Below, piece after piece: positions 54,135 to 61,941 of a DNA stretch of 64,000 bases (the first letter of the stretch is position 1; each line of letters begins with the position of its first letter). This stretch comes from Sphingobacterium wenxiniae (GTDB lineage: Bacteria; Bacteroidota; Bacteroidia; Sphingobacteriales; Sphingobacteriaceae). The translations under genes were made by a program, and so were the position numbers. The notes under the pieces are model-generated. The model ran no database searches, was not told where the DNA came from, and saw nothing but the letters and a program-made list of their open reading frames with translations. The stretch is from assembly GCF_900116225.1 (NCBI RefSeq), contig NZ_FOZZ01000010.1, forward strand, positions 1 through 64,000, read 5' to 3'.

Positions 54135-54860
54135 ATGGAAACGATAAACGATATAACACAGGACTTCGGAACATTGTACCATCCCAAATCGGCTTTGGTA
54201 TTCTATGAAACCAAAGGACGGACAGCCGATGTATATGTGGAGCATTTTGATATGGATAAAAATGGAAATCCCATCAATGCCCACCCTTTAACCGTAAGAG
54301 AAGCCAACGTATTGGCAAAGGCACTACGTACCGAAAAAGACAGGGACAGAGCCTTTTTAAAGCCGAACGGAATTTTGCCTACCAATATTCTGCACCTCAA
54401 TCCGAGCGAGGAAAAAGGCACGGTTATATGGTACACTAAAGCACAGCAAAGACAATTATTTTTTGTAGATGGACTGCAAATACCCAACGGTAAAGCCTAT
54501 GTGCCATCAATGGTTTGGAAAGCGAGCAAAAATAGTCTGAGCGTTTATGCCCTTGCGAGCGATAGAAGACCAACTGAGAACACCAAACTGCATTACACCC
54601 CATTTTTCAACATCTACGATGACGGAAAAGTCTGTATGGGAACGGTAAGCGTTGAAATTAAAAAATCTGCATCGGTTGAAGAATTTGTACAGGCTTGGGA
54701 ATACTATTTTTTTAATTCCTATTTCAGTCATTTATTAGGTAATCATAATCCGATAAAAGGTGATTGCGTGGAAGTATGGAAAGACCTTATCGGGACGGAT
54801 AAACCCTTTCCGAAGAAAGTTTTAAAAACGAATAACAAAACCCTTAAAAATCTATTGTGA
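54135..54860 (+). CDS. PRTRC system protein B (prokaryotic E2-like, family D)
   Basis: The 241-aa protein belongs to the group Pfam calls Prok-E2_D. The C-terminal half has the E2-like layout VPSMVWKA..., then YTPFFNIYDDGKVCMGTVSV, with C167 as candidate catalytic Cys. A second Cys (C211 in GDCVEVW) is less likely. E2-like enzymes carry the modifier as a thioester from E1. It lies between F and ThiF with a 10-bp gap and a start overlap, so stoichiometric production is likely. Activity is inferred, not shown. Confidence 0.78.
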   Translation: METINDITQDFGTLYHPKSALVFYETKGRTADVYVEHFDMDKNGNPINAHPLTVREANVLAKALRTEKDRDRAFLKPNGILPTNILHLNPSEEKGTVIWYTKAQQRQLFFVDGLQIPNGKAYVPSMVWKASKNSLSVYALASDRRPTENTKLHYTPFFNIYDDGKVCMGTVSVEIKKSASVEEFVQAWEYYFFNSYFSHLLGNHNPIKGDCVEVWKDLIGTDKPFPKKVLKTNNKTLKNLL

Positions 54861-55666
54861 TGAATACAGAGAAAATGAAAGTACATTTTACGGATAATTA
54901 CCTGATAAGCCCCACCAATCCGATTGAGGTGAATCTTATCGGAGCAGGTGGTACAGGATCAAAGGTATTGACCGCCCTAATGGAAATGAGCCACAGTTTA
55001 ACAGAATTGGGACACGCAGGCTTGCAGGTGCGTTTGTGGGACGATGATATTATTACGGAAGCCAATTTGGGAAGACAGCGTTTTGCACCGAGTGAAACAG
55101 GTATGTATAAGTCCGTAGCACTTATAAACCGTGTCAATCGTTTTATGGGAACAAATTGGAAAGCAGAAACCAAAAAATTTGAAAGAAACGACTTAGGAGG
55201 TTTGCCTGAAAATACGAAAGCAACAATTTACATTACTTGTGTGGATAATGTACAGACACGGTTTGATGTTACAGAAATGTTAAAGACGATGAATATACGC
55301 AGAAACCATCGAGACGAAGCCAAATATTGGATTGATTTCGGAAATAGCAGAGATACAGGGCAAGTAATACTATCTACTATCGGAACAATCAAACAACCCG
55401 ACTCCGAAAAGTACGAAACGGTGGCAAGCCTGCCAATGGTTACGGATGAATTTGGCGAACTGCTGAAACAGTCCGAACAAACAGACAATACGCCAAGTTG
55501 CAGTTTGGCAGAAGCATTGGAAAAACAGGATTTGTATATCAATACAACACTGGCTCAAATGGGTTGTTCTTTATTGTGGAATATGTTCCGCTTTGGAATG
55601 ACCGAAAACAGAGGTTTTTTCCTTAATCTGAAAAACTTCCAAAGCCAACCCCTAAAAATCGCCTGA
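54860..55666 (+). CDS. PRTRC system ThiF-family (E1-like) adenylating enzyme
   Basis: The 268-aa protein shows the E1/ThiF/MoeB core: nucleotide loop IGAGGTGSKVLTAL, acidic LWDDDIIT, NLGRQRFAP (the conserved Asn-x-x-Arg-Gln that contacts ATP), and ITCVDNVQTR. Several Cys residues (CVDN; TPSCSLAEAL) could be the catalytic thiol. It should adenylate the C-terminus of the ubiquitin-like partner. The ATG overlaps the PRTRC-B stop (TGATG). No JAB-type deconjugase gene is visible in the window. Confidence 0.88.
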   Translation: MNTEKMKVHFTDNYLISPTNPIEVNLIGAGGTGSKVLTALMEMSHSLTELGHAGLQVRLWDDDIITEANLGRQRFAPSETGMYKSVALINRVNRFMGTNWKAETKKFERNDLGGLPENTKATIYITCVDNVQTRFDVTEMLKTMNIRRNHRDEAKYWIDFGNSRDTGQVILSTIGTIKQPDSEKYETVASLPMVTDEFGELLKQSEQTDNTPSCSLAEALEKQDLYINTTLAQMGCSLLWNMFRFGMTENRGFFLNLKNFQSQPLKIA

Positions 55667-55971
55667 CCAACCCCGATAGCTATCAGGGCGGCGGGCAAAA
55701 ATGCAATTCCTCGCCTACGGTCGGAAACGCATTTTTGCGGTTTGAATAGGTGCAACCACTTTGTCAAAATGCACCGCTCCGCACATTCCTTTCCTTACAT
55801 TTTACCAAACAGGTTGCGACATTCTTTGGTGGGATATTCGGTATCCCATTTTTTGTGTTTAAAAGACTTCTTTTCTTTCCACACAGCGACCAAAGAAAAG
55901 AAGCAAAAGAACGTCGTTTTATTAATTTTGGTCTTAGATTAAAAAGGTTAAAAGCACCTTTTAAAATTCAT
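55667..55971. other. Gene-free junction with stacked hairpins
   Basis: The first gene-free stretch after the PRTRC operon holds several strong structures. A 10-bp stem (GCAAAAATGC 55695-55704 with GCATTTTTGC 55729-55738) comes first. A terminator follows at 55830-55854, then a 12-bp inverted repeat (CTTCTTTTCTTT 55867-55878 with AAAGAAAAGAAG 55892-55903). It probably marks the boundary where cargo was inserted. Confidence 0.55.
55830..55854 (+). terminator. Likely terminator of the ssb-PRTRC operon
   Basis: TGGGATA (55830-55836) pairs with TATCCCA (55842-55848) around TTCGG, and is followed by TTTTTT. Confidence 0.65.
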
Positions 55972-55979
55972 TAAATTTG
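55972..55979 (+). promoter_or_regulatory. -7 promoter box of the defence-like cargo operon
   Basis: TAAATTTG fits TAnnTTTG exactly and lies 28 bp before the ATG at 56008; no clear -33 box was found. Confidence 0.55.
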
Positions 55980-56007
55980 TCTTTTAACAAAGAACGGCAA
56001 ATTATAT

Positions 56008-57159
56008 ATGGGAGGAGTAAAACAAAGATGGCTTGAATTGGAAAGTAGAAATTTGAACAGTATTCCAGATAAGAATATTTGTATCAAACATTTTGACGAC
56101 AAAAGTATCAATCGATACATTAAACAAAACTACCAAGACGGTTATTGCGATTATTGTGGTAAAGAATTAAAGGTTGTCCCGCTTGAAAGTTTGATGGAAT
56201 TTATTATGGATGGCATTTCAAATTTTTACGAAGATGCAGCCAATTTTATGAGTTACAATTCAAGAGAGGGAGGTTATCTTGGAGAAATTTATACTCCTGA
56301 CGAACTCATTCAAGAACACATAGAGTTAAATGCTGAACCTTTTGAAGTTATCGAAGATGTCGTTAACTCAATTGAAGATATTGCCTGGGCTCAACCAGAC
56401 TTATATTATGACAATATTAAAGATGATTTAGAATTTCAGTGGAATTATTTCAAAGAAATTATTAAACACAAATCCCGCTATCTTTTTTCGTCAGGAGATA
56501 GTAGTCAACCTAAAGCCTTTCAAATATTACAAGAGGTTGGAAAACTTATTTCGCAATTACATATAATAAAAGTAATCCCGGCAGGAACAAAACTTTATCG
56601 TTGCAGACAGCACGACTTCAAAACAAAAATTACTGACTTTGAAGAAATATCTGCTCCACCAAACAGAAAAGCAATTTACCCGAATAGGTTCAGTCCTTCA
56701 GGAATATCAATGTTTTATTCTGCTTTTGATGTTGATACAGCAATCTTAGAAACAATAAACAGGACAAATAAATACAAAAAATACGTTACAATTGCAGAAT
56801 TTGAAATATTAGAAAATCAGATTGTTGTTGATTTTAATATGCTACCTAAAATACCGAGTATTTTCGGAATTAAAGACAAGAAAAAATACTACCTGCTTTT
56901 ATTTTTATACTCATTTGTACGAGATATTACTCAACAAATCACTAAGGATGGGAAAGAGCATACTGAATACGTTCCAACTCAAGTTGTGACCGAATTTTTA
57001 AGATATCCATTTAATAAAAATAGAAAGAATAAAATATCGGGAATTATTTACCCCTCTTCGCAAAATAGAAATTATAAATCGGCAGTGCTCTTTTGGGATG
57101 ACGAATTAAGTAAAGAAAAAGTGAAATTGACCAGTTTGAAACGTAAGAAAATTATGTAG
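56008..57159 (+). CDS. HEPN/RES N-terminal domain plus RES domain protein
   Basis: The 383-aa protein has an N-terminal zinc-binding segment (C25, H28, C47, C50; CDYCGKELKVV), a helical HEPN/RES-NTD-like region (about 60-185) and a C-terminal RES domain (190-383). The RES domain shows LYRCR (R198/R200), NRFSPSGISMFY (R227), AILETI (E248) and YPSSQNR (S350). RES toxins degrade NAD+. No antitoxin (Xre-DUF2384) is adjacent, so this is a stand-alone effector type. Its stop is immediately followed by the next ATG. Candidate abortive-infection effector. Confidence 0.82.
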   Translation: MGGVKQRWLELESRNLNSIPDKNICIKHFDDKSINRYIKQNYQDGYCDYCGKELKVVPLESLMEFIMDGISNFYEDAANFMSYNSREGGYLGEIYTPDELIQEHIELNAEPFEVIEDVVNSIEDIAWAQPDLYYDNIKDDLEFQWNYFKEIIKHKSRYLFSSGDSSQPKAFQILQEVGKLISQLHIIKVIPAGTKLYRCRQHDFKTKITDFEEISAPPNRKAIYPNRFSPSGISMFYSAFDVDTAILETINRTNKYKKYVTIAEFEILENQIVVDFNMLPKIPSIFGIKDKKKYYLLLFLYSFVRDITQQITKDGKEHTEYVPTQVVTEFLRYPFNKNRKNKISGIIYPSSQNRNYKSAVLFWDDELSKEKVKLTSLKRKKIM

Positions 57160-57735
57160 ATGAAAATTGACACAAAAGACATTGTAAAGCAATCTGAAAA
57201 GTTTGCATTGAATATAGCTGACCAATTTTCAAAAATTGCGGTTAAGCCGTTCTGTGAAGTATCTTTTCATTCCTTAGAGTTCAGAGATAGGACAACTCTA
57301 AAAAAATATATAGATAAAATTCCTAAAAATAATAATCCGCTTATTTATGTTCTACAAGTTCAATCCCAAAAGAAACTAAAGAGATTAATTGAATGTTTTG
57401 AAGATTATCATTCAGCAAACAAGCTAAAAGTTAAAAATAAGGATAGGGTTAATCTTTCTAAATATAATAGAACTTCATCTGATATATTGTATGTTGGAAG
57501 CTCGACAACAAACTTCAAAACGAGAATTAAAAATCATCTTGGTACGGAGGGAACTCGGACTTATAGCTTGCATCTATGCAAATGGGATAATAATTTAGAT
57601 TATAGCGTAAAAATTTCGACTTACGAAGTTATTCCAGAAAGTGAAGAAGTGATAGAGCGTTTCATTGTAGAAATCCTTGAACAGCAGTTTTGGGATAAGT
57701 TAAGTCCTATATTTGGAAAACGCAGTGGTTTGTAG
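57160..57735 (+). CDS. GIY-YIG-family nuclease
   Basis: The 191-aa protein has an unassigned N-terminus and a GIY-YIG domain from about residue 60: IYVL (62-65) for GIY, LYVGSS (110-115) for YIG, R122 in TRIKNHL as the catalytic Arg, and E171 or E174 in VEILEQQFW with SPIFGKRSG in place of NPxxGKKG. It is likely a DNA endonuclease, or an RNA nuclease. It is directly joined to the RES gene (no gap) and precedes the AbiH gene by 49 bp. AT-rich codon use differs from the PRTRC operon. Confidence 0.72.
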   Translation: MKIDTKDIVKQSEKFALNIADQFSKIAVKPFCEVSFHSLEFRDRTTLKKYIDKIPKNNNPLIYVLQVQSQKKLKRLIECFEDYHSANKLKVKNKDRVNLSKYNRTSSDILYVGSSTTNFKTRIKNHLGTEGTRTYSLHLCKWDNNLDYSVKISTYEVIPESEEVIERFIVEILEQQFWDKLSPIFGKRSGL

Positions 57736-57784
57736 AGGTAAACCATTTCAAACCGACAACAAATATGAAAAGACAAATACATTA

Positions 57785-58765
57785 ATGAAGACATTATACA
57801 TTATTGGAAACGGATTTGATATCCATCATAAATTAGATACAAGGTATCAAAGTTTTGCAAACTACTTGGCTGAAAATAACAGTGAGGTTTATGACCTTTT
57901 ATTAAATTATTATGGACTTCCTGATATAACAAATCCCGAATTGACTGATGAGGAGTATGCCTTATGGTCAAGGTTTGAACTAGCATTAGCTGATTTAGAT
58001 TATGTAGAGGTATTGGAAAACAATTCTGACCTAATAGCTTGTCCTGGTGCTGAAGATTTTCGAGATAGAGATTGGCATAGTTATCAAATTGAAATGGAGT
58101 TAATTATAAAAGATTTAACTACGACCTTAATTAGTGAATTTAATAGTTTCATTCTCGTAGTCGAATACGAAAACATTCCCGATGATACCCTAATTGAATT
58201 GGAAGACGATAGCCATTTTTTTAATTTCAATTATACTGAAACATTACAGAAAAGCTACGGCATTCCCGAAGAACAAATAATCTATATTCATAACAGAGCC
58301 GATGCAGATAATTGTAATCTTATTTTAGGACACGGAACTGACCCCGCAAATTTTGAAGAGAAAGAAGAAGAACCGCCACAAGGTTTAAGCGAAGAAGAGT
58401 TTTACGAATGGCGTGAACAAAAGGCAGATGAATATGACTATTCCTATGAAAGTGCCAAGCAAGAAATACTATCTTACTATACAAAGGCTTTTAAAAATAC
58501 AGCTTCAATTATAGAAAACAATATTGCTTTTTTTGCCAATCTTATGGAAGTTGAAAAGGTTATTGTTCTGGGACATTCTATTTCAGAAGTCGATTTAAAA
58601 TATTTTGAAATATTAAAAGCTAAACTAAATGAAAATGTATTTTGGAATGTTTCGTATTACAGTGAACTTGAAAAGCAAGCACACAAGCAAACATTGTTGC
58701 AACTTGGAATAAATGACAACAATATCGTCCAAATAAAAATTACAGATTTAAAAAAGCAGTCTTAG
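57785..58765 (+). CDS. AbiH-family protein (phage abortive infection)
   Basis: The 326-aa protein matches AbiH (PF14253): the N-terminus MKTLYIIGNGFDIHHKLDTR, a central FNYTETLQKSYG, and the C-terminal VIVLGHSISEVDLKYFE. AbiH was first described in Lactococcus as a phage-exclusion protein. ATG 57785 is the family start; an upstream frame is not plausible. It is the last gene of the cargo operon and its 3' end overlaps the convergent receiver-domain gene by 26 bp. The mechanism is unknown. Confidence 0.85.
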   Translation: MKTLYIIGNGFDIHHKLDTRYQSFANYLAENNSEVYDLLLNYYGLPDITNPELTDEEYALWSRFELALADLDYVEVLENNSDLIACPGAEDFRDRDWHSYQIEMELIIKDLTTTLISEFNSFILVVEYENIPDDTLIELEDDSHFFNFNYTETLQKSYGIPEEQIIYIHNRADADNCNLILGHGTDPANFEEKEEEPPQGLSEEEFYEWREQKADEYDYSYESAKQEILSYYTKAFKNTASIIENNIAFFANLMEVEKVIVLGHSISEVDLKYFEILKAKLNENVFWNVSYYSELEKQAHKQTLLQLGINDNNIVQIKITDLKKQS

Positions 58766-59207
58766 TATTAGCAAAATACTCCTGTGCAATTTTCGCTACG
58801 CCCACACTAAAATATCTTCCGTCATTGGAAACTACCTCAATGGCTTTTTTTAAATCATCTGCATCGCTACCAAAGAGTAGATAACCTGCAAAACCAATCT
58901 CTAATAGAGATTTTACGGCTTGTTCGCTATCTTTATCGCTGAAAGCAATCAGTTTTATAGTTGGATATTTTGTCCGTAGTTCCTGAAGCTCCGCCAACAC
59001 ATTCTTATCGTAAAAATCAAGGTCAATGATACAGACTTCGGGAAGTGATTTTAATGAAAATAATTGAGTTATTCCGTCCTCGATATGTTCCGAGCGGTAT
59101 AGTATCTCAAATCCTAAATCAATGAGGCCATTGCAGATAATATCTACAATCGGGCTTTTATCGTGAATAAAGGCGAGGGTTTGTTTGGTTTTGTTTGTTG
59201 TTTCCAT
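58740..59207 (-). CDS. Degenerate receiver-domain protein (NarL type, no HTH)
   Basis: The 155-aa protein folds like the receiver domain of NarL/LuxR-family regulators (IDLDFYDKNV with D62 or D64; IKLIAFSDKDSEQAVKSLLE; GYLLFGSDADDL). The acidic pair at the start is weak (one Asp, HDKSP), and the position of the conserved Lys is Phe (GYLLF), so phosphorylation is doubtful. The DNA-binding domain that should follow is missing: the frame ends 26 bp inside the AbiH gene. It could be a truncated regulator or a pseudo-receiver. Confidence 0.75.
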   Translation of the reverse strand: METTNKTKQTLAFIHDKSPIVDIICNGLIDLGFEILYRSEHIEDGITQLFSLKSLPEVCIIDLDFYDKNVLAELQELRTKYPTIKLIAFSDKDSEQAVKSLLEIGFAGYLLFGSDADDLKKAIEVVSNDGRYFSVGVAKIAQEYFANTKTAFLNL

Positions 59208-59574
59208 AATGCCATTTTTTTTTTGTGAACCCTACGCAAAAAAAGAAAGCGTAGGCAATCACACTTACCGGCATTAAGGCACTGGTACGCCATCCCCCAA
59301 ATAAGCGGACGCCCACGCCTATGACGTGAGCGTTCTTACTTATCTGTTCCGGGGTTTTAAAAATTACCAGTTTCTAATGCGGAACCTAAAGCAAAAACAC
59401 TTTAAGTATTTTTTATATTTTCAGACACAAATATACTAAAGTCAGTTATGATACGCAATCATAAATTTAATGACCGATCGAAAAAATTGTGGCGATATAA
59501 TTAGAAATGTAAAAAAGTCAAATAACCCAGAAAGCTTATTCGACTTGTTTTAGACTATTTTTGACACGAATAAA
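59208..59574. other. Gene-free stretch downstream of the tra cluster
   Basis: I see no gene in 367 bp. CCTACGC (59231-59237) pairs with GCGTAGG (59249-59255). A GC-rich island near 59285-59330 (GACGCCCACGCC...GACGTGAGCGTTC) stands out from AT-rich surroundings. It could hold a small RNA, a control site or a transfer site; none can be named. Confidence 0.4.
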
Positions 59575-59865
59575 CTACCGTCGAGCCGGTTGTTCTGTTG
59601 TTTCTTCTTGTTTTTGTTCTTTGTCTTTCTTCATTTGGCTGTAAGTCCACATACAAACAATACCGACAATTATCAAAGCATAAGCAATCCATTTGCCCAT
59701 ACGCTCAATAAAACGGGTAAATACAGATGCTTCAAAACTTGAAAAACCCTCCGCACCCATTCCATTACGCCTGTAAAATTTCCTGCGGTTTATCCAATAG
59801 ATAAGACCAATCCCCACAATGACGAGGACAATACCAAACACCAATTGAGCCGTATCTATATCCAT
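59575..59865 (-). CDS. ICE membrane protein of unknown function
   Basis: The 96-aa protein has two membrane helices (LVFGIVLVIVGIGLIYWI and WIAYALIIVGIVCMWTY) separated by a basic, Gly/Phe-rich loop (RRKFYRRNGMGAEGFSSFEA), with a Glu/Gln-rich tail. It recurs in Bacteroidota conjugative elements but has no known role; some databases carry a misleading 'molybdenum ABC transporter' name. It lies beyond the traQ terminator, so it probably has its own promoter. Confidence 0.72.
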   Translation of the reverse strand: MDIDTAQLVFGIVLVIVGIGLIYWINRRKFYRRNGMGAEGFSSFEASVFTRFIERMGKWIAYALIIVGIVCMWTYSQMKKDKEQKQEETTEQPARR

Positions 59866-59924
59866 AACACTAAAATTTTAATAGGTAAATTTAAACAAAA
59901 TCATCCTATACCGAAAGCTAAAAA

Positions 59925-59957
59925 GCAAAAAACCGACCTTCGTAAAGTCGGTTTTTT
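59925..59957 (-). terminator. Terminator of the tra operon (after traQ)
   Basis: AAAAACCGAC (59928-59937) pairs with GTCGGTTTTT (59947-59956); T residues follow on the reverse strand. Confidence 0.85.
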
Positions 59958-59977
59958 AGCTTCATTTTCTATTGTTC

Positions 59978-60427
59978 TTAATCCGTACTGTTAAACTGAA
60001 AACTGATTTGCTTTTCGTTCCCGAAGCTGTCCGAAATCCAGACCTCAAAGGCTTGTGTTACGGTAGAAGTGGAAGTGTAATACAATCGGAATTGCTCCTT
60101 TGGTAATTGGTACAAATCATTAGGCAGGTATGGCGGTTCATCATAATACTGCAATATGCCTTGTCCGTCAAATTGAAAGTAGCGGAGAAAATATTGCGTG
60201 TTGCTATAATTGCCCGTTCGCTGTATGGTAATGCGTATTTCTACGGTCTGCCCATTGACTACGCTTTTGGGTACAGGCATTACATTGACCTCAAAAGGAA
60301 AATCGTTCTGTATTTCGAGGTCGTCATCTTTGCTACAAGATACCAAAGAAACCGAAGCCGTGAGGATTGCCAACATTAAGTATATTGGCAACATTCCTAT
60401 TCTGAATTTATTAAATATTGCTATCAT
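59978..60427 (-). CDS. traQ: Conjugative transposon protein TraQ (DUF3872)
   Basis: The 149-aa protein has a lipoprotein-like signal (AILTASVSLVSCSKDDD) and one beta-sandwich domain with VNVMPVPKSVVNGQTVEIRI, YSNTQYFLRYFQFDGQG and EVWISDSFGNEKQISFQF, as in DUF3872/TraQ. It is the last gene before the terminator. The exact role in the transfer apparatus is unknown. It follows traO by 11 bp; no traP gene lies between. Confidence 0.85.
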   Translation of the reverse strand: MIAIFNKFRIGMLPIYLMLAILTASVSLVSCSKDDDLEIQNDFPFEVNVMPVPKSVVNGQTVEIRITIQRTGNYSNTQYFLRYFQFDGQGILQYYDEPPYLPNDLYQLPKEQFRLYYTSTSTVTQAFEVWISDSFGNEKQISFQFNSTD

Positions 60428-60438
60428 CGTTTTACGTT

Positions 60439-60999
60439 TTAAAAGTTAAACCTCAATCCCACGCCTGCGGACGGTCGGAACTGTTCCATATCCGTACCCC
60501 ATAAGACCTTTGTACGCCCTTGCAGGACAAGTACAAATCGGTCTGACAGGTACGTTTCAAATGTGAGCCGTCCGCCAGCTCCGTAAACGAAATTGTCCTC
60601 GCTCAATATCTTTCCTCCGTCATACAACATTGCCTCGCCACGATTGATACTTTCGTACCCAACCACGGCTGTTATGCCGAAATTCAGCGTGATATTCTTT
60701 CGGGCATCGCCCAACAGGAAAAAGCTGTAACCACCCTCTGCGGTATAGGTTTCCTGCGGTATGCGAATGGTCTTGTAATCGTGGTATTGGTGCGTGTATT
60801 CCAACCCCCATAGTTGATAATTGCCGTTCTTTCCGTTTACGATCATACCAAGACTGATATAATAATCGTTACCGATTTTGTCGTTGGACAGTATGCCTGT
60901 GCTTACTTCCAATCCTTTTTGTTTGGGCAACATTCGTTGTGCCTGTGCAACCGTGATGGCCACAAAGAGTAGCATCACGGTATAGATATACTTGTTCAT
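60439..60999 (-). CDS. traO: Conjugative transposon protein TraO
   Basis: The 186-aa protein has a signal peptide (YTVMLLFVAITVAQAQ) and alternating beta-strand character (LEVSTGILSNDKIGNDYYISL...FSPSAGVGLRFNF-like end), consistent with a small outer-membrane barrel. Such TraO proteins belong to the Bacteroidota transfer gene cluster. It is placed between traN and traQ with short gaps. Confidence 0.85.
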   Translation of the reverse strand: MNKYIYTVMLLFVAITVAQAQRMLPKQKGLEVSTGILSNDKIGNDYYISLGMIVNGKNGNYQLWGLEYTHQYHDYKTIRIPQETYTAEGGYSFFLLGDARKNITLNFGITAVVGYESINRGEAMLYDGGKILSEDNFVYGAGGRLTFETYLSDRFVLVLQGRTKVLWGTDMEQFRPSAGVGLRFNF

Positions 61000-61020
61000 T
61001 GTTCTTGCTTTAAAAGGTTA

Positions 61021-61917
61021 TTAAAATTTCAAGTGCATATCGCTTATCAATCGGGCTTTGATTAAGTCCGAATTTTCGACTTGCAGAGTTTGATGTCTGC
61101 CCCCGTTTTTCTCGAAAATCTCAATCAGCAGTACCTTGTCATCGGCAATCGTGAATTTGTCTAACAGGAACACATTTTGTTCGGTAGATTTTCCGTTTAT
61201 TCCGTCTTCAAATGGCTTGTAAGTCCTTAACGGTATCATAGGACGTTCCTGTACTACGGTACGTTTGGCGACCTTTTTATCTGCGACCTTGAAATTGATA
61301 AAGTCAATATCAAACGGTACATTGGTTTTGTTTCTCAATTCCGTATGGAAATAGTATTTGCCGTTGTGTATGTAAATCCCTTTGAGGATAAACTGAATAC
61401 CGAAACTTTTAGCCCCGATATGCTTTACAATACGCTTGTCTTTCTTGTAAATGGTTTCCAACAGCAAGCCCGCCAAAGACGGAGAATTATTGCCCAATTC
61501 TTCAAAAAGCACATCATTTCCGTTGGCTTTGTCCACCGCCTTTTGCATAGTCAAAAGGTCATAGTTCAATGCATCGGGATACCCACTGTAATACACATTG
61601 AAAGAGTAAAAACGTCCGTCATTGGTAATCACGGAAAAGTTTGTTTCAGCTTCAAAATCCCTTACCGATGCTTTCACACGCAGTACGTTTTCGGCATCTT
61701 CAGCCTTTCCTGCAATCAAATATTCGCTACCCAAATCCACATACCGAATAGCGGTCGGAAAAATCAAATGCGAAGTTTTGTCGTAGGTAACTTCCATTTT
61801 GTAGGGTTCTATCTTGCCCAAAGCAAGCGGAGTTCTTGCACTATCCTGTGCAAAAGAGGTTACGGCAAAGCCGACTGTAAGGGCAACCGCCCAGATTGAT
61901 TTAAAAAGATTGTTCAT
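61021..61917 (-). CDS. traN: Conjugative transposon protein TraN (DUF4138)
   Basis: The 298-aa exported protein (signal IWAVALTVGFAVTSFAQ) has DUF4138 features: MEVTYDKTSHLIFPTAIRYV, YLIAGKAEDAENVLRVKAS, and a late FKVADKKVAKRTVVQER. It is the VirB9-like component of the Bacteroidota type IV secretion apparatus. It lies between traM (24-bp gap) and traO (21-bp gap). Confidence 0.92.
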   Translation of the reverse strand: MNNLFKSIWAVALTVGFAVTSFAQDSARTPLALGKIEPYKMEVTYDKTSHLIFPTAIRYVDLGSEYLIAGKAEDAENVLRVKASVRDFEAETNFSVITNDGRFYSFNVYYSGYPDALNYDLLTMQKAVDKANGNDVLFEELGNNSPSLAGLLLETIYKKDKRIVKHIGAKSFGIQFILKGIYIHNGKYYFHTELRNKTNVPFDIDFINFKVADKKVAKRTVVQERPMIPLRTYKPFEDGINGKSTEQNVFLLDKFTIADDKVLLIEIFEKNGGRHQTLQVENSDLIKARLISDMHLKF

Positions 61918-61941
61918 TATTTTATTTATTTGAATTCAACA

